64,000 nucleotides of DNA from Planctomycetota bacterium (GCA_028281765.1 JANQJF010000011.1:16962-80961), one strand, 5' to 3'; numbered from the stretch's first letter, positions 1-10,278 are shown. The notes: generated from the sequence alone by a model not told the origin. Numbers and translations: made by a program.

Positions 1-2420
1 TCTTCGACCGGAGGATCCACGCGCCCCTCACTGACTTCGCAGAGGCGTTCGAGGGTGCGCATGCCGTGGTCCGGATCCGGGCGCGGCTCGAACTCGGGAG
101 AGTACGGCAGCGTGATCGGCGGCACGCGCAGGACCGCGCCACTCGTCAGCTGGACCGCCGCGCGGTAGACACCTTCGGACTCGAGCGGCAGCGTCGCCTC
201 GAGCCGACGCGCGCCGACCCGCTGCAGCCACACCCGCTCGGGTCCGTCCGGACCGACGACGACGGCCTCGAGCTGACCGAGCTCCGCCTCGGCGTCCGCG
301 TCGACTTCGACCGACAAAACCGCACGGTGACCGCGCCTTCTGAGGTCCGCGAAGACGGCCCCGCTCGCGCGGCTTCCGCTGATCCAGCGCACGATCGTCG
401 TGAAGAAGTCCGTGTACCCGCCCCACGAGCCGAGCGCTCCGGAGAATTCACCGTCGACTTCCCCGAGGAATGCGGCCGATCGGCCGAGCCCGTGCTGCCA
501 GAACGAAAACAGCGGCGCCCCCGTTTCGTCGTCGGTCTGCAACCCGACCGACGCACCGGCTTCGAGATACGCGACGCTGTAGCCGCCGACCCCCGGGAAC
601 CCGGCCGCCGACAGTTCGCCGACGGCGAGGATGTCCGGCACGATCCGCGCGCCGACCGGTTGCTCGACGAACGACGAACGCACGACTTCGATCGTCTGCT
701 GCGCGAAGACGCGCGGCAGGTCGACCGGATCGCTCACGAACGTGCACGAACTCTCGCCGACCTTCGCGAGGTCCTTCAAGAAGTCGGCATCGCTGTCGGT
801 GTCCGAGCCGAGCCCGATCACGGACACCGTGACGCCCGCCTGGACCAACTTCGGCACGAAGTCCTTGTAGTCCCCCGGCTCCTCGGCATCGGCCGCGTCC
901 GCGAAGATCACAATGTGTTTCGTCAGCGCCTTCGCGTCCCTGAGCTCGCGCGCCGCGGCGAGCAGCCCCGTGTAGGTGAAGATGCCACCACCGCCCGACT
1001 CGATCTTACGCACCTTGCTGATCACGCCCTTCGGCGCGGTCAGCTCGGTCAGCGGCACGATGACGTGGGGATGCGAATCGACCGCGATGACCGCGATCTC
1101 GTCCATCGGTCCGAGCACTTCGACGGCGGCGATCGTGCCCAGGTTGGCCAGGTCCATCTTCGTGACGCCGCTCGCGACTCCGGCGGCCATCGAACCCGAC
1201 CGGTCGAGCACGACGGCCATCGCGAGTGCGAACTTGCGCTGCTCTTGTCGCACTTCCATCGTCACCGGAAGCACGCGTTCCACTTCGGTACGGTAGTAGC
1301 CGCCGACGCCGAACGATGCCTGCCCACCCGTGACGAACAGGCCACCGCCGTGGTCGCGCACGTAGGACGCGAGGCGTGAGAGCGCGCCGGGTGGGAGATC
1401 TTCGGCCGGCACGTTCTCGAGGACGACCGCCCGGAACCCGTCGAGCGCGGCGTCGGACAGCGGCGCCGACGGCCCGTCCGTCACCACGACGTCGAGCCCG
1501 GAAGCACGTAGCGCCTCGGTCAATCGGTCCGACCGCCCTCCGGGCGTGATGCACAGCACTCGGTCGGCGCCGACGACGCGCACGACGGCCTGCGCGCGAT
1601 CGTTCTCCGGCACGCGATCGCCCTCGACGCGCACGTCGACCGCGTAGCGGTGGATTCCCTGGTCGCCGAGCCGGTCGCGGAACACGACGCGGTTGAGTCC
1701 GGCGCGAAACTCGCGGATTCCCTCGGCGATCACCTCACCGTCGCGCAGCAGCCGAACCGGCGCACGCTGCGGGCGGTCCGTGCGCACCCAGGCCGAGAAC
1801 TGGAACGGCTCGCCGACGCCGACCTCGCCCGGCATGCCGATCTCTTCGACCGCGAGGTCGGAGGCACCGTCGCGGCGCAGAGCGATAGCGTCGATGCGGA
1901 TGCCGCGACGCAGCGCGGCGCGCGCCGACGGCACCGGATCGGCACCGGTGTTCTCGCCATCCGTGACGAGGAGGATCGAACCGCGGCGCCCCGGCGGGAT
2001 CAGCGACAGCGCGCGATCGATCGCCTGCGCGAAATCGGTCGCGTCCGGATCGAGGGTCGGCGGCTCGGCGCCGAAGCGGAAGGACTCGGTCGGCGCGACC
2101 TCGACAGCGGCGTCTCGACCAAACGACACGAGCGCGACCCGGTCGCCGGGCTGCACCCGACTCGCCGCGAAATCCGCGATCTCCTCGACGCGCTGCGTCG
2201 CTTGAATCGGCACCGAGCGCGAGCGGTCGGCGACGATGATGAGGTCGCGCCCTTCGATCCCGCTCTGCAGATACGGCTCCGCGATCAGGACGACGACGAG
2301 CGCGAGCAGCAGCACGCGGAGCGCCGACACGAACGGGCGACCGCGCCAGATCCAGATCCGGTACGCTGCGAGCACCGGCAGCGCGAGCAGCAAGGCCTCG
2401 GGATGGACGAACTGAATCAC
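1..2420 (-). CDS. VWA / glutamine-amidotransferase-like membrane protein (3' end outside window)
   Basis: Last gene of the MoxR cluster seen here; it continues past base 1. The start is GTG at 2420, which overlaps the TGA of the upstream VWA gene by 4 bp. A hydrophobic N-terminus (two membrane segments within about the first 50 residues) is followed by a first VWA-like domain with DRSRS near residue 62. A class-I amidotransferase-like segment (GGGLFVTGGQ) lies near residues 315-375, and a second VWA domain with DRSGSM (metal-binding DxSxS) lies near residue 405. This order is known from large VWA proteins of planctomycete MoxR/DUF58 clusters. Known of the family: MoxR AAA proteins work with VWA partners in assembling or maturing other proteins. 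The substrate here is unknown. At least 806 residues lie in the window. Confidence 0.85.
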   Translation of the reverse strand, partial: MIQFVHPEALLLALPVLAAYRIWIWRGRPFVSALRVLLLALVVVLIAEPYLQSGIEGRDLIIVADRSRSVPIQATQRVEEIADFAASRVQPGDRVALVSFGRDAAVEVAPTESFRFGAEPPTLDPDATDFAQAIDRALSLIPPGRRGSILLVTDGENTGADPVPSARAALRRGIRIDAIALRRDGASDLAVEEIGMPGEVGVGEPFQFSAWVRTDRPQRAPVRLLRDGEVIAEGIREFRAGLNRVVFRDRLGDQGIHRYAVDVRVEGDRVPENDRAQAVVRVVGADRVLCITPGGRSDRLTEALRASGLDVVVTDGPSAPLSDAALDGFRAVVLENVPAEDLPPGALSRLASYVRDHGGGLFVTGGQASFGVGGYYRTEVERVLPVTMEVRQEQRKFALAMAVVLDRSGSMAAGVASGVTKMDLANLGTIAAVEVLGPMDEIAVIAVDSHPHVIVPLTELTAPKGVISKVRKIESGGGGIFTYTGLLAAARELRDAKALTKHIVIFADAADAEEPGDYKDFVPKLVQAGVTVSVIGLGSDTDSDADFLKDLAKVGESSCTFVSDPVDLPRVFAQQTIEVVRSSFVEQPVGARIVPDILAVGELSAAGFPGVGGYSVAYLEAGASVGLQTDDETGAPLFSFWQHGLGRSAAFLGEVDGEFSGALGSWGGYTDFFTTIVRWISGSRASGAVFADLRRRGHRAVLSVEVDADAEAELGQLEAVVVGPDGPERVWLQRVGARRLEATLPLESEGVYRAAVQLTSGAVLRVPPITLPYSPEFEPRPDPDHGMRTLERLCEVSEGRVDPPVE

Positions 2421-4192
2421 GGTCGCCCCCCCGCGCGTCGCAGCACGAACCAGTCGAGCGCGACGACGACGAGCAGGAGTAGCCCGAGCAAGCGCCCCTC
2501 GTTACGGCCCGTGTCGACGCGTTCGGCGATTCGCTCGGGACGATCGACGATCTCGGCCTCACGCCCACGGGTCTCGGCATCGCGGAGATCCGACTCGTGG
2601 GCATCCGCGAAGTTCACGGAGAACCGCGCGTGCTCCTTGCCGTCGAGGACGAGTCGATGCTCGCCCGGATAGCGCGCCCGCCACGTGACCAGGTCCAGTC
2701 CACGACCCGGCCGCTCGTGGCCGAACGGGTCGACGAGCTGTAGGTCGGATCGATCGGTGCCGCGCTCGTTGCGCCAGCGGAGCAGCCCACCTACGAGGAC
2801 GTTGGGCTCGACGGCGCCCGGCAGCACGCTGCGCACGTGATCACAGACGTTGGTCAACAAGATCGGCCAGTCGGGCGACGTCGCGAAGTTGCTGCGCAGC
2901 GGGTCGAGGTTGAGTTCGAGACGCAGGCGCTCGGCCTGGCCGTCGCGCGTCACGAGCGGCTGCTCCCCCGCGAGCACGACAGGGAACCCGCGCATCTCAC
3001 GGCGCCCCGAGCTCCAGACCACGCCGTCGAGCGTCAGCCCGTCGCACAACGGATCGCGACGCTCGATCAGATACGGCCCAAGCCAGGTGTCGCTCTCCTC
3101 GGCCGTCGCGTCGATCCGCAGCTCGTGCCGCGAACCGGTCGAGTCGTCGCCGATGACGAGGTGCGCCGCCTCGGCGTCCTCCACCTCGTAGACGTTCGGC
3201 AGTGCGCGCAAGACTCGCGACAGCTCGAGCGCGGCCTTGGCTCGCTCGCCGAGCGTGACGGCGACGGCCACGGGCCGTTCGGGCTGCGGGAACAGTAGAA
3301 ACTCGTTGTCGACTGCGAGCGCGTCGTCCCCGAGCTGGACCGAGATCGGCGCCGTCGTCTTCGGCAGGTCGATCGCGACGTGCTGCGGCTTGCCATCGGC
3401 CAAGGTGATTTCGCGCGTCGCGAGAGTCTTCACTTCGGCGTCGCCGACGGCATGCACCGACAGGGACGTCGTGATCGCGCCGACACCGAACGCCGATAGA
3501 TCGGCGAACAGCTGCTCGCCTTCCTTGGTGCGATGGCGCCGCGCGGCGAGGATCGCGGCGTTGTCGCCCGGCACGCCGAGGGCGCGGACCTCGTATGCAG
3601 CCGGCACGACGGCGTCCTGCACGCGGTCCGAGAAGAACCACATCTGTCCCGACGATCCCGCGAGTTCGACGCCGAGGTCGAGCGCGCTGCCGGGATCGTG
3701 TCCGGCGCGCCACGGCCGCCAGTCCGCGATCGCGCCGGGAACCGTCGACGCGAGCTCGCGCGGGCCGACGAGGATCTCCGGGCGAGCGCCGGTCAGGATC
3801 ACGGTCGCGAACGCATCGCTCGGAAGGTCGTCGATCAGCGCGCCGATCTCGTCGCGCACGCGGTCGGCGACGCTGCGCCCTTCGTCGACGGCGGACATCG
3901 ACACCGAGTCGTCGAGGACGAGCACGACATGGACCGCGCGGCTCGACACGCCGAACGCGAGTCCGCCGAGCCAGAGCGCGAGCAGCAGCGCCGCGGCGAC
4001 TTCGCACAGCAGCGACGCCGAGCGGAGCAGTCGCGTGCGCTTGCGACCGGCGGTCGCCCGCAGCTGGTCCGGAGCGAACAAGAACAGTCCGCCGACCCGG
4101 CGCTGCTCGAAGCGGCGCCGGAACAGGTGGAGCGCAACGACTGCCGGGATGCCGACGAGCGCGATCAGTCCGAGTGGAGTCGCGAAACTCAT
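2417..4192 (-). CDS. BatA-like membrane protein with VWA domain
   Basis: 591 residues. The N-terminus has the BatA-type two-helix membrane start (MSFATPLGLIALVGIPAVVA, then an LHLFRRR basic loop and a second helix near residues 55-80). A VWA domain follows at about residue 90 with DDSVSMS, matching the DxSxS metal site. A long periplasmic-type region comes next, and a last helix near residue 570 ends in a basic tail. Its start overlaps the stop of the DUF58 gene and its stop overlaps the next VWA gene, so it is translationally coupled on both sides. Role inferred from family: VWA partner of the MoxR ATPase, acting at the membrane. Confidence 0.87.
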   Translation of the reverse strand: MSFATPLGLIALVGIPAVVALHLFRRRFEQRRVGGLFLFAPDQLRATAGRKRTRLLRSASLLCEVAAALLLALWLGGLAFGVSSRAVHVVLVLDDSVSMSAVDEGRSVADRVRDEIGALIDDLPSDAFATVILTGARPEILVGPRELASTVPGAIADWRPWRAGHDPGSALDLGVELAGSSGQMWFFSDRVQDAVVPAAYEVRALGVPGDNAAILAARRHRTKEGEQLFADLSAFGVGAITTSLSVHAVGDAEVKTLATREITLADGKPQHVAIDLPKTTAPISVQLGDDALAVDNEFLLFPQPERPVAVAVTLGERAKAALELSRVLRALPNVYEVEDAEAAHLVIGDDSTGSRHELRIDATAEESDTWLGPYLIERRDPLCDGLTLDGVVWSSGRREMRGFPVVLAGEQPLVTRDGQAERLRLELNLDPLRSNFATSPDWPILLTNVCDHVRSVLPGAVEPNVLVGGLLRWRNERGTDRSDLQLVDPFGHERPGRGLDLVTWRARYPGEHRLVLDGKEHARFSVNFADAHESDLRDAETRGREAEIVDRPERIAERVDTGRNEGRLLGLLLLVVVALDWFVLRRAGGRP

Positions 4193-5001
4193 CGGGGTTC
4201 GATCACTCCCTGCCGCAGCAAGTCGCCGCGGAACATCTCCGCAGGCTCACCCGCGATCACGGACGCGAACGTCCCGCCGAGACTGCGCACCGCGCGCTCG
4301 ACGCCGGCACGCAGGCGGCCGAGCCGTTCGCGGTAGCCTTCGATCGCGGCCGCATCGAGCACGATCTCGAGTCGCTCCCCGGTCTCCGCATCGATCAGAG
4401 TCCGGGGCCCCTCCTGCGACGGGTCGAGCTCCCAAGGATCGAGGAGCTGCACGACGTAGAGATGGCTCGACCCCGAAGCCAGCCGACGCAACGCCGGCGC
4501 GGGGTCGGCAGCGAACAGGAAGTCACTGAGGACGAGCCGTAGGCTCCGCGGGCGCAGCGGCACGCGCGGCGCGAGCTCGCCGTCCGCGTCCTCGAACGCG
4601 AGGGCGTCCACTTCGAGCGCACCCCCGGCGCACGTCCAGTAGCGCGCGCCTCGCACTCCGGCCGCGACGCGCACCCATTCGTCGAGCGCACCGCACAGGT
4701 CGCGCGCCGCTTGCTCCTTGAGCTCTGTCACGGCCATCGAGCGCGAAGTGTCGACGACGACGTCGAGGATCGGCGCGACCTCCTCGCGATACAGCCGCAC
4801 CTTCATCTGATCGGTCCGCGCGAACGTGCGCCAGTCGACGTGCCGGAGGTCGTCCCCGGGCAGGTAGTCGCGGAAGTCCATGAACTCGAGCGACGACCCG
4901 ACACCGCTGCCGAGCCGTTCGCCGCCGAGCCCACCGGAGAACGGCGTCCGCGGGAGTGCGAACGCGTACGCCGCCGCCGCGCGTGCGCACTCAGTCCGCA
5001 C
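4189..5001 (-). CDS. DUF58 domain protein
   Basis: 270 residues. The DUF58 core is clear: a GSSLEFMDFRDYLPGDDLR segment near residue 40, the HVDWRTFARTDQMKVR stretch, and a VWA-like strand with DTSRSMAV near residue 85. DUF58 proteins are standard partners of MoxR ATPases. The start used is GTG at 5001, which overlaps the end of the upstream ABC permease by 11 bp; no better in-frame start with a Shine-Dalgarno is evident. No signal peptide or membrane helix is seen, so it is probably cytosolic. The exact function is not established for the family. Confidence 0.88.
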   Translation of the reverse strand: MRTECARAAAAYAFALPRTPFSGGLGGERLGSGVGSSLEFMDFRDYLPGDDLRHVDWRTFARTDQMKVRLYREEVAPILDVVVDTSRSMAVTELKEQAARDLCGALDEWVRVAAGVRGARYWTCAGGALEVDALAFEDADGELAPRVPLRPRSLRLVLSDFLFAADPAPALRRLASGSSHLYVVQLLDPWELDPSQEGPRTLIDAETGERLEIVLDAAAIEGYRERLGRLRAGVERAVRSLGGTFASVIAGEPAEMFRGDLLRQGVIEPR

Positions 5002-6478
5002 TCAGGGTCCTCTGCGCGCGCTCGCGCGATGCCGCACCAACCTCCCCGAGTCCACGGGCGAGACTCGCGAGGTTGAGCATCATCCAGATGAGTCCGCCGA
5101 GCCCGATGACCCCCAGGATCCACAGGTCGCGCCCGCGTTCGATGCGACTCAGGGTCCAAGGCACGTTGAAGACGTGCGCGACCGACCAGTCGTCATCGCC
5201 GGTCACCGCGAAGATGACGAGGGAGAAGATCATGCCGAGCACGAACGTGACGAGCGCGATCACGAGCGCAGCCCAGAAGCGGGTGGAGATGTTCTCCATC
5301 TTCTGCCGCGCGAAACGACCGATCGACGCGAAGATCCACAGATAGGCCCAAGAGCCGACCGCGAGCCAAAACATCCGGCGATCCGGCGCGTACCCGTTGA
5401 GCCACGGCAGCAAGGCGCCGAACCCGATCGCGATTCCGCCGGCGAGAAGAAGCAAAAGGAGGGCACGTCCGCCACCCGGCAGGAGCGGCGTGATCAGTGT
5501 CGCGATGGCCGACCGCTTGGGCACGTAAGTCCGGACGCGCGGAGACAGCTCATCCTTCTCGCACGCGAGCGCAATCAGCACCGGTGCGAACACGAGCGCC
5601 ATGATCGAAGCCGCGCCCGGCGCAACGTCGTCGATCCATCGCGCATCGGCGACCATCCCGATCCACCCGAACCCGGCGATCGTGCCGATCAGCACGAACA
5701 GCCGGAACGGAGTCGAACGGTTCTCGTGCTCGTGTGCGAGCACGGCCGCCGCAACGGCCCCGAACAGCCATACGGTCGCGAAGAATCCGAGGATGACGCC
5801 ACCGAACACCTCGGTGAACTCCGTCGTTCCGATCGCCCCTTGGATCTCGCGCACGAGCTCCCACGCGCCGGCCATGCAGAGGATCGTCGCGAAGACGAGC
5901 CCGCCGATCGTGACGATCATCGTCACGGGCGCCAGCACGCGAATGCGACCCAGCGACGCCATCCCGATCGCGAACGCGTTGGCCACCAGGCTCGCCATCG
6001 CCGCGCACAGGATCATCACGGCGATCGTCGGGACGTCGATCCCGCGCAGCAGATACGTCATCGCGAGCAGCGGCGAGAACATCCCGGTGAACAGCACGAA
6101 CATCAGCAGCGACGCGAGCAGCTTGCCGACGACGATGCGTCGCGGCGTCAGCCCCGTCAGCAGCAGCTGTTCGTCCATGCCACCCGACACCTCGTGCCGC
6201 ATGCTCATGAACGCCTGCAGAGGCACGACGAACACGACGATCGGTGCGAGCACGACGAGCGCCGCGACGAACACCTCGCGCCCTGACGTGATGTCCGTGT
6301 TGTCGAACGCCGCGACCCACAGCGCGATGAGGATCAGCGACGCGACCGCGGTGGCGAGCGTCAGCAAGAACATCTTGCCGTGCAGCGCCTGCAGCACTTC
6401 GCGGACGAGGATCGGATTGACGCGGTCCGAGAGGCGCTCGCCCCAGGTGAGGCCGCGATCGGTGATCGTGTCGCTCAT
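4991..6478 (-). CDS. ABC-2 type transporter permease
   Basis: 495 residues with about ten or more hydrophobic segments. The N-terminus (NPILVREVLQALHGKMFLLT) has the shape seen in ABC permeases that sit beside MoxR/DUF58 clusters. It overlaps the ATPase gene by 4 bp on its 5' side, so ATPase and permease are coupled and should form one transporter. The substrate is not shown by sequence. Its place inside the MoxR-VWA operon suggests that it exports or maintains something handled by the VWA proteins, which is inference only. Confidence 0.85.
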   Translation of the reverse strand: MSDTITDRGLTWGERLSDRVNPILVREVLQALHGKMFLLTLATAVASLILIALWVAAFDNTDITSGREVFVAALVVLAPIVVFVVPLQAFMSMRHEVSGGMDEQLLLTGLTPRRIVVGKLLASLLMFVLFTGMFSPLLAMTYLLRGIDVPTIAVMILCAAMASLVANAFAIGMASLGRIRVLAPVTMIVTIGGLVFATILCMAGAWELVREIQGAIGTTEFTEVFGGVILGFFATVWLFGAVAAAVLAHEHENRSTPFRLFVLIGTIAGFGWIGMVADARWIDDVAPGAASIMALVFAPVLIALACEKDELSPRVRTYVPKRSAIATLITPLLPGGGRALLLLLLAGGIAIGFGALLPWLNGYAPDRRMFWLAVGSWAYLWIFASIGRFARQKMENISTRFWAALVIALVTFVLGMIFSLVIFAVTGDDDWSVAHVFNVPWTLSRIERGRDLWILGVIGLGGLIWMMLNLASLARGLGEVGAASRERAQRTLSAD

Positions 6479-7413
6479 TGCAGCGAACCCTCTGTCATGC
6501 GCATGAAGATCGCCTCGAGGTCCGCTGCCTGCGGCGCGAACTCGAGCACGCGTAGGTCCGCGGCGATCGCCCGCTTCAAGAGATCGACAGCAGCGTCGTC
6601 GTCGCCCGTGAAGTCGAACTGGATCCGCCCTTCGAGCACCTCGAGATCCTCGACGCGCGGCTGCACGATGAAGAACTTCTGTGCGACTTCGACGTCGCCG
6701 AGCACGCGCACGTGGACCGTGTGGTGCCGCTGCACCTCCTTCGCGATATCGCCGATCGGCCCGCTCGCGACCAGCTTGCCCTGCTCGAGCACGACGACGT
6801 CGTCACACGTCTCCGACAGCTCCGCGAGGATGTGCGACGAGATCAGGATGCCCTTGCCGGCCGCGGACAGCTCGCGGAGCAGCTCGCGAAACTCGATGCG
6901 CGCACGCGGATCGAGTCCCGACGCCGGCTCGTCGAGGATCAGCAGCGAAGGATCGTGCAGCAGCGTCTTCGCGAGGTGCAGTCGCTGCCCCATCCCCTTC
7001 GACAGCCCCGTCGCCGGTCGCGACGAGAAGCTGTCCAGGCCACAGAACGACGCCGCGGAACGCACCGTGGAGATGCGCTCCTTGCCCGTCAACCCGTTCG
7101 CACGCGCGAAGAAGTCGAGGTACTGCATCACGTCGAGGTTGGGATACGGCTGGAACTGGTCGGACATGAAGCCGACGGACTCGCGCACCTTGCGCGGCTC
7201 GACGAGGACCGAGAGGCCGTTGATCATGGCCTCCCCCGAGTCCGGCAGGTCGAGCGTGGCGAGGATGCGCATCGTCGTCGTCTTGCCGGCGCCGTTCGGG
7301 CCGATGAATCCGACGATGCGACCCGGATCCATCGAGAACGACAGGTTGTCGACCGCACACACCTTGCCGTACATCCGGCGCAGGTTGTCGACTTCGAGCA
7401 ATGCCTCAGTCAC
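6475..7413 (-). CDS. ABC transporter ATP-binding protein
   Basis: About 312 residues. Walker A is GPNGAGKTTT, the signature region is LSKGMGQRL, and Walker B is LLILDEPASGLDP followed by the switch His in SSHILAEL. This is the DRI/NatA-type ATPase that pairs with ABC-2 permeases. The GTG start at 7413 is chosen because AGGAGG sits 9 bases upstream; a longer frame to 7434 would bury that Shine-Dalgarno inside the gene. The start overlaps the end of the preceding secreted-protein gene by 8 bp. It pairs with the permease at 4991-6478. Confidence 0.92.
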   Translation of the reverse strand: MTEALLEVDNLRRMYGKVCAVDNLSFSMDPGRIVGFIGPNGAGKTTTMRILATLDLPDSGEAMINGLSVLVEPRKVRESVGFMSDQFQPYPNLDVMQYLDFFARANGLTGKERISTVRSAASFCGLDSFSSRPATGLSKGMGQRLHLAKTLLHDPSLLILDEPASGLDPRARIEFRELLRELSAAGKGILISSHILAELSETCDDVVVLEQGKLVASGPIGDIAKEVQRHHTVHVRVLGDVEVAQKFFIVQPRVEDLEVLEGRIQFDFTGDDDAAVDLLKRAIAADLRVLEFAPQAADLEAIFMRMTEGSLQ

Positions 7414-9223
7414 GGACCAAGTCCTCCTGCGCAATGGTGCCGATCACGGTGTGGATGCTGCGCAGCCAGTTCACCGTCAAACCGAAGTCGTCGAAGCACG
7501 GGTTACGCGTGCAGGCGGCGACGTAGTAGCCACCGGGCAATCGATCGACCATCTCGAGAAACGCAGGATCGGGCGTCGCCGTCGTGTTCGTCCGTAGCAG
7601 CGACCGAATGCGGCTCTGCCAGTCCACCGCGTCGATCGGGCTCAGCAGTCCATCCTGTCCCCCGGCGTAGTAATCGCCATCGAAGTCCCGGAAGACGATC
7701 GAATTCGCCCCGACGCTTTCCAGCCCGAACTCGGGTCCGACCAGCGTCTCGAGCTTGCCGTCGCCACGCACGCGGAAGCGCATGCGGTCGCGCACGGTGC
7801 GAATCGACGCGGTCGTGACGTTCGACTGGTAGCGTGCCGGAACGAGCTGGCCAGCGATCGTCCCGCCGCGGTCGAGATCGACGCGCTGCACGTGGGACAC
7901 CGGCGAGCGCCAATGATGCCGCGCCCGCACGTTGCTCGAAAAGACGTACGTTCGCGAGTCGGGCGTGAGTTCGCCGGGCGTCAGCCCCGCGTAGAGCTCT
8001 CGCGACGTCCACGTCGTCGCCTCGTGCTCGACCTGGTCGAGCAAACTCACGGACGCGATGCAGCCTTTGACGCCGAGCCCTTCGGACAGGAGACCCGCCG
8101 CGAGGATGACCGCCGTGACGCCGAATCCGGCGCCGGGCACCGTTAGCAGCAGCATCGACAGTCGCCGCTGGCGCTTCCAGTAGAAGTAGTTGAACGGCCC
8201 CGCGAGGATCGCGAATGCGAGCAGCACGAAGAAGAACAGCCCGACCGGGATGTCGCCGAGCCCGGGAATGCCGTCGCCCCAGTGCACGCCTTGCGACAGC
8301 GGCTGCGAGTGCGACTTCCCATGGCGCGCGAGCACGCCGCTGCTCGCACCTCCAAACCAGTCGTCGATTGCGCGGCGACGTCGCTCGTCGAGGAACGGCA
8401 CGGCCCCGTCGCACACGAAGTAGGTCCCGAATCCATGGCGCCCCGCCCCCATGCGCGGAAACGCCTGGCGCAGGATCGAATCGCCGTCGAGGTGGTCCGC
8501 GTGGTAGAGCAACGCGCTGCCACCAGCCTGCACGTAGTCGGCCAGCACCTGCTGGCTCGGCGCCGCTTCGACACCGCGACCGTCGATCACGACGAAGTCG
8601 AACCCACTGAGCATCTGCCACCGCGGCGGGAGCGCGGTGCTGCCACGGTGCGGGAAGTGCTGCATCACCGACAGCACTTCGGTCTTCTGCTTCCCACGCA
8701 CCCAGCGACGCACCGTCTGCTTCGGAAAGCCGATCGTGAGTTCGTTGTCGAAGAGCTCCTTCCAACTCGCGTGCTCGCCGGCGTGGTCGGTCACGGCGAG
8801 ACCCGCGAGGCCGTACGAACGGTCCTCGACGTCGATTCGGTGTCTGCCACGGCCGCGGTCAAAGCCGTCGACCCTGCAGATGAGCTCCATCGTCCGACGC
8901 AATGACGGAAGTGGCAGGAACTGCGTCGTGTGCGCGCCGGGCTCGAGCAGGACCGTCCGCGTCGCGACGTACTTGGAGGAGCGCCCGTACGCCTCCTCGA
9001 CCACCATCTCCACTTCGTGCGATTCGCGATCGGGATTCTTGATGTCGACCTGCACCCAGCCGTAGCCGCCGCCGCGCGCACCGTTCACGGTTTCCTGCGC
9101 CGTGACGATGAGCCTGCGATCCGGCGGCAGATTGCGAGCAAACGAGACTTCGAACGTCGTCTGCGCGATGCCCGGCAACGCACACGCGAGGAATACGGCC
9201 GTCGTGAAGAACGACCGGATCAC
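7406..9223 (-). CDS. Secreted membrane-anchored protein of the MoxR operon
   Basis: 605 residues from GTG at 9223, which overlaps the MoxR stop by 4 bp. A clear signal peptide (VIRSFFTTAVFLACALPGIA) argues against the longer upstream-open frame. The middle holds an amidotransferase-like fold segment (FDFVVIDGRGVE, then a segment about a column that can be made visible by GGSALLYHAD). Two hydrophobic helices near residues 350-410 flank the motif KRQRRLSML. The C-terminal half looks beta-rich. Proteins of this shape recur in planctomycete MoxR/DUF58 operons. No catalytic residues can be assigned, and the function is unknown. Confidence 0.82.
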   Translation of the reverse strand: MIRSFFTTAVFLACALPGIAQTTFEVSFARNLPPDRRLIVTAQETVNGARGGGYGWVQVDIKNPDRESHEVEMVVEEAYGRSSKYVATRTVLLEPGAHTTQFLPLPSLRRTMELICRVDGFDRGRGRHRIDVEDRSYGLAGLAVTDHAGEHASWKELFDNELTIGFPKQTVRRWVRGKQKTEVLSVMQHFPHRGSTALPPRWQMLSGFDFVVIDGRGVEAAPSQQVLADYVQAGGSALLYHADHLDGDSILRQAFPRMGAGRHGFGTYFVCDGAVPFLDERRRRAIDDWFGGASSGVLARHGKSHSQPLSQGVHWGDGIPGLGDIPVGLFFFVLLAFAILAGPFNYFYWKRQRRLSMLLLTVPGAGFGVTAVILAAGLLSEGLGVKGCIASVSLLDQVEHEATTWTSRELYAGLTPGELTPDSRTYVFSSNVRARHHWRSPVSHVQRVDLDRGGTIAGQLVPARYQSNVTTASIRTVRDRMRFRVRGDGKLETLVGPEFGLESVGANSIVFRDFDGDYYAGGQDGLLSPIDAVDWQSRIRSLLRTNTTATPDPAFLEMVDRLPGGYYVAACTRNPCFDDFGLTVNWLRSIHTVIGTIAQEDLVRD

Positions 9224-10251
9224 CGGAGACCCTCGGGGAGAGCCTCCTGGAGCGGATCGATCGCGCCGCACAGATCTTCGACGATCTGCGCCGGCGTGAC
9301 GCCCTCGAGGCGCGCCGCGTGGTCGAGCACGATCCGGTGCCCGATCGCGGGCGCGGCGACGCGCTTGACGTCGTCGAAGTCGACGTTGGGTCGACCCGCG
9401 AGCAGAGCACACGCGCGCGACGCCTCGCCGAGCGCAATCGCGGCGCGCGGCGACGCGCCGTGGCGCACGAACGCGCGCACCATGTCGGGCGCGTCGTCGT
9501 TGGTCGCATGGGTCGCCGCGACGAGGCGCGCGATGTACTGCGTCACCGGTTTCGGCAGAAACACTCCGTCGACGATGGCGAATGCTTCCTGCAGGTCCTC
9601 CTCACTCATCACGCACTCGAGCTCGGGCACCTGGCCGCGACGGCGATTCTCGAGAATCGTCACGAGGACGTCCGGACCGACCGACGGCACGTCGACCTTG
9701 AACAGGAAACGGTCGAGCTGCGCTTCGGGCAGCGGATACGTCCCCTCGAGTTCGATCGGGTTCTGGGTCGCGAACACGAAGAACGGGGACGGCAGCACGT
9801 GGCGATCGCCGAGCACACTGACCTGCCGTTCCTGCATCGCTTCGAGCAGCGCGGACTGCGTCTTCGGCGACGCACGGTTGATCTCGTCGGCGAGCACGAG
9901 GTTCGCGAACAGCGGCCCTTGCTGGAACACGAACTCGCGCTTGCCGTCCTGCTCCTGCAGCACCGGCCCGCCGGTGATGTCGCTCGGGAGCAGATCGGGC
10001 GTGAACTGCACGCGCCGGAACGACAGGCCGAGCAAACTCGACAGCCCCTTCACGAGCTCGGTCTTGCCGAGACCCGGTAGGCCTTCGAGCAGCAGGTGCC
10101 CACGCGAAGCGAGCGCGATCGTCGTCAGGTCGAGCAATTCGTCCTGTCCGAAGATGACCTGGCCGAGTCCACCGCGCAGCTTGCCGAGCAGGTCGCGACC
10201 ACGCTCGGTGCGTTCGGGGGACAGGAGTGCGTCTGCGGAATCACTGCTCAT
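9220..10251 (-). CDS. MoxR-family AAA+ ATPase
   Basis: 343 residues. Walker A is EGLPGLGKTE near residue 55, Walker B is LVLADEINRA near 120, and sensor 1 lies around FATQNPIELEGTYPLPEAQL; these three together are diagnostic of MoxR/RavA ATPases. The C-terminal lid domain is complete. Cytosolic. MoxR proteins act as chaperone-like ATPases for VWA-domain partners, two of which lie downstream with a DUF58 protein. The start has no strong competitor. It is followed by a 4-bp overlap with the secreted-protein gene. Confidence 0.95.
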   Translation of the reverse strand: MSSDSADALLSPERTERGRDLLGKLRGGLGQVIFGQDELLDLTTIALASRGHLLLEGLPGLGKTELVKGLSSLLGLSFRRVQFTPDLLPSDITGGPVLQEQDGKREFVFQQGPLFANLVLADEINRASPKTQSALLEAMQERQVSVLGDRHVLPSPFFVFATQNPIELEGTYPLPEAQLDRFLFKVDVPSVGPDVLVTILENRRRGQVPELECVMSEEDLQEAFAIVDGVFLPKPVTQYIARLVAATHATNDDAPDMVRAFVRHGASPRAAIALGEASRACALLAGRPNVDFDDVKRVAAPAIGHRIVLDHAARLEGVTPAQIVEDLCGAIDPLQEALPEGLR

Positions 10252-10278
10252 GTGTGCGGCGGCGTGCGGGTGCGGCGA

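Noticed and set aside
4880..6286. Open frame of 468 codons opposite the ABC permease
   Set aside because: Charged low-complexity sequence without domains, antisense to a coupled transporter gene.
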